From NCBI GenBank assembly GCA_003489085.1, contig DNJM01000002.1:1-10362 (forward strand): a stretch of DNA of 10,362 nt, written 5' to 3'. A program made the translations under genes and the position numbers. Shown piece by piece: positions 1 to 6,881 of the stretch. The notes below the pieces were generated by a model. That model did no database searches. It was given only the letters and a program-made list of their open reading frames with translations, and had not been told where the DNA came from. Each line of letters begins with the position of its first letter. Position 1 is the first letter of the stretch. The stretch comes from Lachnospiraceae bacterium. Lineage in GTDB: Bacteria; Bacillota; Clostridia; Lachnospirales; Lachnospiraceae.

Positions 1-54
1 GAAGTAACACTGGAATTATCTGAAAATGCAATTTCAGAAAGAACGAACGATGAA

Positions 55-1047
55 ATGAAAATGAATTATGAAAATGATATAAAGGAATGTATACAGTGTG
101 GTAGTTGTACAGCGCACTGTGATTTTTTGCAGAAATACGGCCTGTATTACAGTCCGGAAAATCTGGCTCAGCTGAAAAAATTAGCTTTTCATTGCTTTCT
201 GTGTGGGGAGTGTACAAGGCATTGTCCGAAAGGGATCGATGGAAAAAAGATCATGCAGGAGATCCGGATAGAGCAGGCAGATCAAAACAAGGGACAGCCT
301 GCTGTCAGAGGTTTTGAAGGAATGCTTGCAGAGAAAGCGGACTATCTCTATAAGAATTACAGGCATGCAGGAAAAGGAAGCGCGTTGTTCATGGGGTGCA
401 ATTTCCCGGCGTATTTCCCTCATACGGCCAGAAAAATTAGTGCGCTATACAAGGAAGTATATGATATCGGAACCATTTATGAATGCTGTGGCAAACCAGT
501 AATGGAGCTGGGAGTAAAAAAGGCCGCGGATCATAGTGTCGAGTCAATTCGGAAAAGACTGCAGGAGCGTGGCGTTACGGAATTGATTATGGTCTGCCCG
601 AACTGCTATAGCTATCTGAAGGACAGGCTTGATATACGGATCGTAACGATCTATGAGAAAATAAAAGAGCTGGGAGCAGGAAAAATGCTGGAAGCGAAAG
701 GCGTACGTATTTTCCAGCCCTGCCCGGACAGGACGGGAGGAGAATGGCTGACACAGCTTCAGGGGTTTTTCCGGCATCAGCCAAAGCTCATTGAGGATGT
801 CCAATGCTGCGGCCTTGGCGGCTGTGCAAAGGCAGCGGAACCGGATATAGCGGCAGGTTTTGCAAAAAAGATACAGAAACAGAATGAGGGACCGCTGTAT
901 ACCTATTGCGCGTCCTGTGCCGGAAATTTGAGCAAAAATAACTGTGGGCATATTCGTCATGTGCTGCCGGAGATTCTGGGATTTCAGGAGGAAGAGGCGG
1001 ATATATGGAATAATGGGAAGAATCGGAAGGAATCAAAAAACTGGTAG
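55..1047 (+). CDS. Ferredoxin / double CCG-domain Fe-S oxidoreductase (HdrD/GlpC-like), possibly 5'-truncated
   Basis: Numbered from the ATG at 55, the protein opens with two 4Fe-4S motifs (C12/C15/C18/C22 and C47/C50/C53/C57, the latter followed by PKGIDG). Two CCG domains follow: C115...C144-C145-G...C181-x2-C184, and C223...C251-C252-G...C285-x2-C288. This is the architecture of GlpC/HdrD-type subunits, which pass electrons and in HdrB/D bind a non-cubane cluster for disulfide reduction. I infer an electron-transfer or thiol-redox role in the cytosol; the substrate is unknown. It is a clear paralogue of residues 448-763 of the fusion protein at 6882-9173. No good ribosome site precedes 55 (or the next ATG at 61), and the same frame is open, with coding-like residues, back to base 1, so the true start may lie outside the window. 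The last ~20 residues are Asn/Lys-rich and not conserved with the paralogue. Family call is strong; the start is uncertain. Confidence 0.88.
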   Translation: MKMNYENDIKECIQCGSCTAHCDFLQKYGLYYSPENLAQLKKLAFHCFLCGECTRHCPKGIDGKKIMQEIRIEQADQNKGQPAVRGFEGMLAEKADYLYKNYRHAGKGSALFMGCNFPAYFPHTARKISALYKEVYDIGTIYECCGKPVMELGVKKAADHSVESIRKRLQERGVTELIMVCPNCYSYLKDRLDIRIVTIYEKIKELGAGKMLEAKGVRIFQPCPDRTGGEWLTQLQGFFRHQPKLIEDVQCCGLGGCAKAAEPDIAAGFAKKIQKQNEGPLYTYCASCAGNLSKNNCGHIRHVLPEILGFQEEEADIWNNGKNRKESKNW

Positions 1048-1135
1048 AATAAGGTTGAAAAAAGATGGAAGAAGCAGAGACGCTGGGGAGAGCGGCAAAT
1101 GAAGCAACATTTTGTTAAATATTTAAATCACACAC

Positions 1136-1141
1136 AGGAGG
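1136..1141 (+). promoter_or_regulatory. Ribosome binding site deciding the AhpD-like start
   Basis: A perfect AGGAGG lies 5 bases before the ATG at 1147 and 8 bases before a second in-frame ATG at 1150. It favours these starts over the in-frame ATG at 1099, which has only a GGGGAG at 1085-1090. Confidence 0.75.
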
Positions 1142-1146
1142 TAGAG

Positions 1147-1482
1147 ATGATGAACACATATTACAATCCGGAAGATCTGGCAAAATTCGGAACAATGGGT
1201 GAAGAGGCACCGCAGCTTTGGGAGACATTTATGAATTATTATGGCTCTGTATTTGCAGAAGGCGCACTGACTGCGCGGGAGAAATCTCTGATTGCGCTGG
1301 CAGTTGCATCAGCCATTCAATGTCCGTACTGCATTGATTCTTATACAAATGACTGTCTGAATAAAGGGGTAAATGAAGAGCAGATGACAGAAGCGATCCA
1401 TGTGGCCTGCGCAATTCGCGGCGGCGCTTCTTTGGTTCATGGCGTACAGATGAAAAATATTGTAAAGAAACTGGAGTTTTAG
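1147..1482 (+). CDS. AhpD/carboxymuconolactone decarboxylase-like protein, 'arsenosugar-associated peroxidase-like' family (TIGR04169 type)
   Basis: About 111 residues with the all-helical CMD/AhpD fold signature: LTAREKSLIALAVASAIQ followed by CPYC and IDSY, i.e. a CxxC redox pair with Tyr where classical AhpD has His. The start of the mature family (tyrosine pair, then DLxKFG and EAPxLW) falls just after the ATG pair at 1147/1150, and a perfect AGGAGG precedes it. An ATG at 1099 would add 16 residues and has a weaker site. AhpD proteins are thiol-dependent peroxidases or disulfide reductants; this subfamily has no proven activity and is named from its co-occurrence with ArsS. Some relatives are known to carry selenocysteine in the CxxC motif; here both positions are Cys codons. 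The stop is 3 bases before the ArsS-like start, so the two are probably translated together and work in one pathway. Confidence 0.88.
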   Translation: MMNTYYNPEDLAKFGTMGEEAPQLWETFMNYYGSVFAEGALTAREKSLIALAVASAIQCPYCIDSYTNDCLNKGVNEEQMTEAIHVACAIRGGASLVHGVQMKNIVKKLEF

Positions 1483-1485
1483 GAT

Positions 1486-2466
1486 ATGAGTGAGAATGTA
1501 AGACTTGCTGAGACGACGAGCGTACCGGCATTTGAGACAAAAATTAAAGATGAAGAAGTAAAGTATACGTTGGAATCCCTGGATGTGCTGCAGATTAATG
1601 TAGGAAGACTCTGCAATCTGGCATGTAAGCACTGTCACGTAGAGGCAGGACCAGCCAGGACGGAAATCATGTCCCGGGAAGTGATGGAGGCATGTATCCA
1701 GGTTTGTAAGGAAAGACATTTCAAGACAGTGGACATTACAGGCGGTGCGCCGGAGATGAATCCTGATTTTGAATGGTTTGTCGATGAGATGACAAAGATC
1801 TGCGGACATGTGATTGTACGGTCGAATCTGGTCATTATGCTGGAAGAAAAGTATCAGCATATTCCGCAGTTCCTGGCAGATCGGAAAGTGGAGATTGTAG
1901 CATCTCTTCCGTACTATCGTGCGAAGGAAACAGACCGGCAGCGCGGAGACGGTGTATTTGACGGCGTGATTAAAGTATTGCAGATCTTAAATGGTCTTGG
2001 ATATGGAAAGGATCCGGAGTTGGTTCTGAATCTGGTCTACAATCCGAACGGAGCCTTCTTCCCACCGGAGCAGGGGGCTATGGAGAAAGAATATAAGCAG
2101 CGTCTGATGGCGGATTTTGGCATTGTATTCAACAATCTGTTTACCATAACGAATAATCCGACCGGAAGATTTGCCGGCTTCCTGAAACGCACCGGCAATC
2201 TGGAAAGCTATTTGCAGAAGCTGTATGATGCATTTAATGCGGCTACCCTGCCGACGATGATGTGCCGGAATCAGCTGTCTGTGGGATGGGATGGAAAACT
2301 GTATGATTGTGATTTTAACCAGGCAGCAGAGCTTCCGGTATTGACCAAAGAAACTATTATGGATCTGGTCGGAAAGCCATATGTAAAGAGGGAGATCTGC
2401 TTTGGAAAGCATTGTTACGGTTGTACAGCCGGGCAGGGATCCAGCTGCGGCGGAGCCACAGAGTAA
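1486..2466 (+). CDS. arsS: ArsS-type radical SAM / Cys-rich domain enzyme (TIGR04167 + DUF3641 type)
   Basis: The 326-residue protein has the radical SAM cluster motif CxxxCxxC at C43/C47/C50 and a GGAPE-type SAM-binding segment (TGGAPEMNP). The C-terminal Cys-rich domain has C260, C275 and a final cluster C305, C310, C313, C321 (HCYGCTAGQGSSCGG), which is the hallmark of ArsS-like proteins. Cyanobacterial ArsS uses SAM to join 5'-deoxyadenosyl to dimethylarsenite, the first step to arsenosugars. Whether this anaerobe's protein uses arsenic is not shown, since no ArsM is visible. Relatives are often selenoproteins, but this reading frame has no in-frame TGA and all positions are Cys. Start: ATG 3 bases after the AhpD-like stop, with GGAG about 9 bases upstream. 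Length is near the family norm. The symbol is given at family level only; exact substrate is uncertain. Confidence 0.92.
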   Translation: MSENVRLAETTSVPAFETKIKDEEVKYTLESLDVLQINVGRLCNLACKHCHVEAGPARTEIMSREVMEACIQVCKERHFKTVDITGGAPEMNPDFEWFVDEMTKICGHVIVRSNLVIMLEEKYQHIPQFLADRKVEIVASLPYYRAKETDRQRGDGVFDGVIKVLQILNGLGYGKDPELVLNLVYNPNGAFFPPEQGAMEKEYKQRLMADFGIVFNNLFTITNNPTGRFAGFLKRTGNLESYLQKLYDAFNAATLPTMMCRNQLSVGWDGKLYDCDFNQAAELPVLTKETIMDLVGKPYVKREICFGKHCYGCTAGQGSSCGGATE

Positions 2467-2472
2467 AGGAGG
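2467..2472 (+). promoter_or_regulatory. Ribosome binding site supporting a TTG start
   Basis: AGGAGG directly follows the ArsS-like stop codon and sits 6 bases before TTG at 2479. The next in-frame ATG (2509) has no such site and would cut into the conserved GYDCSQ region. Confidence 0.8.
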
Positions 2473-2478
2473 AGCACA

Positions 2479-2910
2479 TTGGAAGAGAAGCTCATTCAGG
2501 AAAAATTTATGCAGGGATATGACTGCTCGCAGGTAATCCTTTCTCATTTTGCAGAGAAGCTGGGCATCTCTGAGGAGATGGCGAATAAGGTTTCCGCATG
2601 CTTTGGCGGCGGAATGCTGCAGGCGGATACCTGCGGAGCATTTGCCGGAGCCCTGATGGTAATTGGCATGAAGTATGGGCATTATGATCCGGAACAGCTG
2701 TTGGCACAGAAGGAAGTGATGATGGCAAAAAGCGGGGAATTCAGGAAAAAATTCTTTGAAAATCATGCTACGTGTAACTGTAAGGCCCTGCTGGGGTATG
2801 ATGTATCTACACCAGAAGGTTTCCAGGAAGCTCTGGGAAGCGGAAGGATGATGTCATTCTGTCCGGCACTTGTCAGAGAAGTGATTGAGATGCTGGATGA
2901 AATCATGTAA
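2479..2910 (+). CDS. C_GCAxxG_C_C family putative redox protein
   Basis: This 143-residue soluble protein has the conserved features of the C_GCAxxG_C_C family (TIGR01909): GYDCSQ near the N-terminus, ACFGGGM, CGAFAGALM (the GCAxxG-like core), a CNC pair around residue 98 and a late single Cys (FCP). Members are small Cys-rich proteins of anaerobes thought to bind metal or act as redox proteins; none of this is proven for this copy. It begins at TTG, 12 bases after the ArsS-like stop, with a perfect AGGAGG at 6 bases spacing. Its position inside the ArsS operon suggests it supplies thiol/redox chemistry to the pathway. The helical C-terminus (ALVREVIEMLDEIM) looks complete. Confidence 0.88.
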   Translation: MEEKLIQEKFMQGYDCSQVILSHFAEKLGISEEMANKVSACFGGGMLQADTCGAFAGALMVIGMKYGHYDPEQLLAQKEVMMAKSGEFRKKFFENHATCNCKALLGYDVSTPEGFQEALGSGRMMSFCPALVREVIEMLDEIM

Positions 2911-2914
2911 TATG

Positions 2915-2919
2915 AGGAG
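2915..2919 (+). promoter_or_regulatory. Ribosome binding site placing the lipoprotein start at 2929
   Basis: AGGAG abuts the ATG at 2920 with no spacer but lies 9 bases before the ATG at 2929. The second start also gives a classical MKRK signal peptide, so 2929 is chosen. Confidence 0.7.
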
Positions 2920-2928
2920 ATGGGAATT

Positions 2929-3945
2929 ATGAAAAGAAAAAGTGTAATCGCACTGGGGCTGGCAGCTGTACTCGGATGTTCACTGCTTGGCGGCTGTGGA
3001 AAGAAGACGGTAGAACCAGTGGAACGCCAACGTGTAGAAACCGATGAGGACAAAGAGGAAAAGCAGGAGACAGAGAATACACAGGAACCAGAGTCGGAAA
3101 AACAGGAGCCGGAAGTACCGGACGATGGAAGATTCCATGGGAAATGGATAGTGGATGCGGAATATGCCAAGGGAAGAGTCGGTGCAGAGGACACTTTGTT
3201 CGTAGACAGCCGTGGAGAAAAGCAGGCGATCCTGGGTACAATCGACGGCGCCATTGCTACGGTATGGCAGGATTGGTGCATTACGGAGGGAAAGTCCGGC
3301 GATGAAAAATGGGGCTGCATCCCGGAGCCGGAGGTGCTTTCCGGTATTCTTGGCAATCTTGGCATTACAAAAGATAAGGAGATTATTTTGCTTGGTGAAA
3401 CAAAGGACGGATGGGGAGATGATTCCCGTCTGCTCTGGGAGCTGCTGGCAGCCGGTTATACGGATGTAAAGATGGTAGACGGGGGGCTGAGTGCGCTGAA
3501 AGAAGCAGGTGCACCGACACAGTTCCTGGCATCCAGACCAGAAGCAGGAGAAGTGTCTATTGATAAAATTGACTATTCCCATGTGATGACAACAGAAGAA
3601 TTGCAGAAAAATTACGATCAGTATAAGATCGTAGATGTGCGTACGGATGAAGAATACAATGGCGCAATATTATATGATGAGGCACAGGGCGGCCATCTAC
3701 CGGGAGCCATTCATATTCGCTATACGGACCTCTTCCAGGAAGACGGAACACTGAAGCCGAATAAAGAGCTAGTTCAGATGTTCGAGGATGCGGGATTGTC
3801 TAAAGATGATTCCATCGTTACCTACTGTACAGGCGGAATTCGTTCTTCCTACATGCAGCTGGTATTGGAAATGTGCGGATTCGAAGACTCTTATAATTAT
3901 GATCAGTCCTTCTGGCGTTGGGCAGTCGTTGGAGAAGTCGAATAA
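2929..3945 (+). CDS. Secreted lipoprotein with tandem rhodanese domains (thiosulfate sulfurtransferase-like)
   Basis: The 338-residue protein starts with a lipoprotein signal (MKRK, hydrophobic stretch, lipobox LGGC with C23), so it should be anchored outside the membrane. An acidic Glu/Gln/Pro linker (about residues 28-65) follows. Residues ~70-205 form a degenerate rhodanese domain (FVDSRGEKQA..., KMVDGGLSALKEAG) whose expected catalytic loop has no Cys. Residues ~215-338 form the active-looking domain: DVRTDEEY, GHLPGAIHIRY, then the loop Y-C300-TGGIRSS. The two-domain plan with only the C-terminal Cys active is that of TST/SseA sulfurtransferases, which move sulfane sulfur from thiosulfate to a thiophilic acceptor. 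Inside this operon it may feed or detoxify sulfur (or selenium) for the ArsS-linked chemistry, but an outside location makes the link indirect. It ends 14 bases before the next gene. Confidence 0.9.
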   Translation: MKRKSVIALGLAAVLGCSLLGGCGKKTVEPVERQRVETDEDKEEKQETENTQEPESEKQEPEVPDDGRFHGKWIVDAEYAKGRVGAEDTLFVDSRGEKQAILGTIDGAIATVWQDWCITEGKSGDEKWGCIPEPEVLSGILGNLGITKDKEIILLGETKDGWGDDSRLLWELLAAGYTDVKMVDGGLSALKEAGAPTQFLASRPEAGEVSIDKIDYSHVMTTEELQKNYDQYKIVDVRTDEEYNGAILYDEAQGGHLPGAIHIRYTDLFQEDGTLKPNKELVQMFEDAGLSKDDSIVTYCTGGIRSSYMQLVLEMCGFEDSYNYDQSFWRWAVVGEVE

Positions 3946-3959
3946 GGATACAAAAAGAA

Positions 3960-5111
3960 ATGATCAGTATTATATTATGTACATTTAACAGAGAAAGCAC
4001 GATAGAGGCGTCGATTGACAGTATTTTGCAGCAGACGTATCAGGACTGGGAGCTGATTATTGTGGATGACGGATCCACGGACAGCACCAGGCAGAGGCTG
4101 GAGGCATATCAGGACAGCAGGATCCGTTGTATTTACCTGCCGGAGAATTCTTATTATTGTTATGCAGCGAACGTCGGTATGGCAAAGGCTGTCGGAGAAT
4201 ATATTGCATTTGCTACCAGCGATGATATCTGGGAGGCAGATAAGCTGGAGCTGCAGGCGGAATATCTGGCTGCACATCCGGAGTGCGGAGCCGTATTTTC
4301 AAAGGTCTTTCTGATTGGTGCGGACGGTGAACGGGTAGACAGCCTTTACCCGGACATGGTCCGTCTCTTTGATCAGGAGAATCGAAGCCGTGCCCAATGG
4401 ATCCGGTGCTTTTTTGATGCCGGCAATTGCCTGTCCCATCCATCAGCTGTGGTCAGGAAAAGTATTTTGGATCAGATTGGTGGGTATGATCTTTTTTACG
4501 CACAGCTGGCCGATATGGATCTGTGGCTCCGTATTATTTTAAAAAGTGAAATCTATGTACTGCCGGAGCAGTTGGTCGGATATCGCTGGTACAGTGCGAA
4601 AAAGCAGATCAGCGGGCAGACGGAAGAAAAGAAGAACCGTTCTCAGAATGAATTTCTGGCTATTAAAAAAAGACTGCTGGAGTTAATGACGGATGAGCAG
4701 CTGATAGAATATTTTGGAGATCTGTTCCGGAATCAGACATCCCGATCGCCGATTGAGCTTGGGTTTGAGAGGATGTTCCTTTTAATGGAACAAGGGGCCA
4801 TGTATACTCGTTTTTATGTAATGGGACTCCAGAAGGCGGAGGAAGTCTTACGGATACCGGGAGCGGCAGATGTTCTGCGGGATCACTTTGGTGTCCGGCT
4901 GCAGGATCTGTACCGGAAAAACGGAGCCATCCTGTATGCGGAAACAGGGGTTCTGGAGCGTATACGTGTTCTGGAACAGGAAAATGCGGAGCTAAAAAAG
5001 GAGCTGGACTATTACCGGCCGGCATTTTATGAGGTAGTGAATTCTACTGTCTGGAAATGTACAAAGCCAATGCGGGGGATGCTGGACTGGTTAAAGAGAA
5101 GGAAGAAATAA
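3960..5111 (+). CDS. Family 2 (GT-A) glycosyltransferase with C-terminal coiled coil
   Basis: About 383 residues. The N-terminus MISIILCTFNRE and VDDGSTDST (DD at 36-37) are the nucleotide-sugar binding part of GT2. SDD at 87-89 (FATSDDIWEADK) is the likely DXD-type metal site, and HPSAVVRKS...GGYD followed by DMDLWLRI (~160-192) is the acceptor/catalytic region. The C-terminus has a short heptad-like helix (VLEQENAELKKELDYYRP) and a basic tail with NSTVWKCTKPMR, resembling tails of wall- or LPS-type glycosyltransferases. The frame extends upstream to a TTG at 3918 inside the rhodanese gene, but ATG 3960 gives the canonical GT2 start, with AAGGA about 11 bases before it. Donor and acceptor sugars cannot be told. 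One base separates its stop from the next start, so it is likely coupled to the phosphotransferase. Confidence 0.88.
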   Translation: MISIILCTFNRESTIEASIDSILQQTYQDWELIIVDDGSTDSTRQRLEAYQDSRIRCIYLPENSYYCYAANVGMAKAVGEYIAFATSDDIWEADKLELQAEYLAAHPECGAVFSKVFLIGADGERVDSLYPDMVRLFDQENRSRAQWIRCFFDAGNCLSHPSAVVRKSILDQIGGYDLFYAQLADMDLWLRIILKSEIYVLPEQLVGYRWYSAKKQISGQTEEKKNRSQNEFLAIKKRLLELMTDEQLIEYFGDLFRNQTSRSPIELGFERMFLLMEQGAMYTRFYVMGLQKAEEVLRIPGAADVLRDHFGVRLQDLYRKNGAILYAETGVLERIRVLEQENAELKKELDYYRPAFYEVVNSTVWKCTKPMRGMLDWLKRRKK

Positions 5112-5112
5112 A

Positions 5113-6135
5113 ATGGAGAGAATACAAGGACTGAAAGAATATATTGCACGCAAGGAATTTAAAGAAGCACTTCGAATTCCGGAGGAGACAGAGATTTCCT
5201 GCGGGCTGCTGGCACAGGGAGAGTATAATATTAATTACGTCTTCACACATCCGATCACGCAAAAGAAGCTGGTGCTGCGGATCAATGCGGGAAGCCAGAT
5301 GCATCTGGAGGATCAGATCGGATATGAATATCAGGCGCTGAAGGGTCTGGAGCATTCCGGCCGCACACCAATTCCGTATTATGTAGATGGAACCAGGAAA
5401 TATTTGCCTTATGGTGTTATGGTAATGGAATTTCTGGAGGGTGTTCCGCTGGATTATCGGAAGGATATGCCGTTGGCTGCGGAGTGTCTGGCAGATATCC
5501 ACAGCACACCGGTGCCGGAGCAGTCCATTCTGCTGCATCCGGAATCTCCATTACATGCGATTCTGGACGAATGTGATCAGATGTTCCGGACATACGAGGA
5601 GTCAGAGCTGGGAGATGAACAAAAGAAATGCCAGATCCGGCATATGCTGGAAGCAGGCAGAAGGAAAGCGGACCGGGCAGCAGCTATGGTGTATCCGAAA
5701 TGCTGTATCAATACGGAACTGAACTCCGGAAACTTTCTGATCAATGGAAGCGGCAGAAACAATTATCTGATAGACTGGGAAAAACCGCTTCTGGGAGATC
5801 CGGCGCAGGATCTGGGGCATTTTCTGGCACCGACAACGACCTTTTGGAAAACGGACGTGATTTTGACAGAGGAAGAGATCCGTTCTTTTGTCGAATTATA
5901 TGAAAAGGCGGTGAACGGGAGAATCCCGCTGGAAGGATTAAAAGAGCGGGTGGACATTTTTATTCCGATTACCTGCCTGCGGGGAATTACATGGTGCGCG
6001 ATGGCATGGGTAGAATATCAGCAGCCGGATAAACTGATTCAGAATGCATTTACGAAAAAGAAACTGGATGATTATTTGTCTCCGGCATTCCTGAATCAGA
6101 TTGAACAGCGGTATTATGCAGAAAGCGTACAATAA
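5113..6135 (+). CDS. APH/choline-kinase-fold phosphotransferase with altered catalytic loop
   Basis: The 340-residue protein has the kinase-like fold of the aminoglycoside phosphotransferase/choline kinase superfamily: a nucleotide-binding N-lobe (LAQGEYNINYVF, VLRINAG), hinge VMVMEFLEGVPL, ECLADIHS, and a metal-binding LIDWEKPLLGDPAQDLGHF (D221). The usual Brenner loop HxDxxxxN is instead N200-T-E202-L-N-S-G-N207, so the His and the catalytic Asp are replaced by Asn and Glu. It might phosphorylate a small hydroxyl substrate such as a sugar, nucleoside or choline-like head group, or have changed chemistry. There is no sign that it is a resistance enzyme; the context is a biosynthetic operon. 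It starts 1 base after the glycosyltransferase stop, with AAGGA about 9 bases upstream. Superfamily call is good; substrate unknown. Confidence 0.82.
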   Translation: MERIQGLKEYIARKEFKEALRIPEETEISCGLLAQGEYNINYVFTHPITQKKLVLRINAGSQMHLEDQIGYEYQALKGLEHSGRTPIPYYVDGTRKYLPYGVMVMEFLEGVPLDYRKDMPLAAECLADIHSTPVPEQSILLHPESPLHAILDECDQMFRTYEESELGDEQKKCQIRHMLEAGRRKADRAAAMVYPKCCINTELNSGNFLINGSGRNNYLIDWEKPLLGDPAQDLGHFLAPTTTFWKTDVILTEEEIRSFVELYEKAVNGRIPLEGLKERVDIFIPITCLRGITWCAMAWVEYQQPDKLIQNAFTKKKLDDYLSPAFLNQIEQRYYAESVQ

Positions 6136-6166
6136 ACGGAAGACAGGAAACAGAGAGGAAATGAAT

Positions 6167-6880
6167 ATGGAAGAAACAACAAAGAAACAGGCGTGGTGGA
6201 AAAAGGTAATTGTAATGATACTGCTTCTGGCAGCGGTCGGAAGCTATTTTGTGATTCCATCCGTGAAGAAAACATTGGATGAGATCTTTAAGATGTTTGC
6301 ATCCGGCGATTTTACGGTGGTCAGAGAATTTGTAGAATCCTATGGTGCATATGCAGCGGCAGTCTCTTTCCTGCTGATGATCTTACAGTCTGTAGCAGCG
6401 CCGCTTCCGGCCTTTTTGATTACATTTGCAAATGCAAATCTCTTCGGCTGGTGGCAGGGTGCGATTCTCTCCTGGTCAAGTGCTATGGCAGGGGCTGCAC
6501 TTTGCTTCTGGATCGCAAGAATTCTGGGACGGGATGTCGTAGAAAAGCTGACGAGTAAGGGCGGTCTGAAGCAGATTGACGTATTTTTTGAAAAGCATGG
6601 ACGAATGAGCATTCTGATTGCCCGTCTGCTCCCCTTTATGTCGTTTGATATCGTAAGTTATGCGGCGGGCCTGACCTCGATGTCCTTCTGGGGCTTTTTT
6701 GCAGCAACGGGGATCGGACAGCTTCCGGCAACTATCGTATATTCTTATGTGGGCGGAATGCTGACAGGCGGCGCAAAGCTTCTTGTGACGGGACTGTTTA
6801 TTTTATTCGGTTTGTCAGCCCTGATCGTGCTGCTGCGCCAGATTTATATGGAAAGACAGAAAGAGAAATCGGAAGAATAG
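6167..6880 (+). CDS. TVP38/TMEM64 (DedA/VTT-type) integral membrane protein
   Basis: About 237 residues with a short charged N-terminus, a first membrane helix (VIVMILLLAAVGSYFVIP) and the VTT core: SVAAPLPAFLITFANANLFGW, a Gly/Ala-rich helix ending FWIARILGRDVVEKL, then ARLLPFMSFDIVSYAAGLTSM and IGQLPATIVYSYVGG, and a last helix near the C-terminus. The family is thought to act as lipid scramblases or transporters; substrate not known. ATG 6167 is chosen because AGAGG at 6154-6158 lies 8 bases before it; ATG 6161 is too close, and ATG 6101 lies inside the previous gene. One base separates its stop from the fusion gene, whose first third is a paralogue of this protein. The pair may form a complex or handle membrane-bound intermediates. 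Confidence 0.88.
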   Translation: MEETTKKQAWWKKVIVMILLLAAVGSYFVIPSVKKTLDEIFKMFASGDFTVVREFVESYGAYAAAVSFLLMILQSVAAPLPAFLITFANANLFGWWQGAILSWSSAMAGAALCFWIARILGRDVVEKLTSKGGLKQIDVFFEKHGRMSILIARLLPFMSFDIVSYAAGLTSMSFWGFFAATGIGQLPATIVYSYVGGMLTGGAKLLVTGLFILFGLSALIVLLRQIYMERQKEKSEE

Positions 6881-6881
6881 T

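Noticed and set aside
1064..1117. Short ATG frame (about 17 codons) in the gap before the AhpD-like gene
   Set aside because: No proper ribosome site, no conserved features and it overlaps the alternative AhpD start.
1486..2466. Selenocysteine (in-frame TGA) in the ArsS-like gene or its neighbours
   Set aside because: Frames are uninterrupted to ordinary TAA/TAG stops and expected Sec positions are Cys codons; no SECIS-like need arises.
1987..2766. 259-codon open frame on the - strand
   Set aside because: Antisense to the ArsS-like and C_GCAxxG_C_C genes, which have clear motifs; it shows no family signature or ribosome site.
3918..3959. Upstream TTG start for the GT2 gene, overlapping the rhodanese gene
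   Set aside because: The added residues are Arg-rich and unlike a GT2 N-terminus; ATG 3960 gives the canonical start.
5113..6135. Aminoglycoside resistance gene
   Set aside because: Only the general fold matches; the catalytic loop is altered and the gene is embedded in a biosynthetic operon, one base after a glycosyltransferase.
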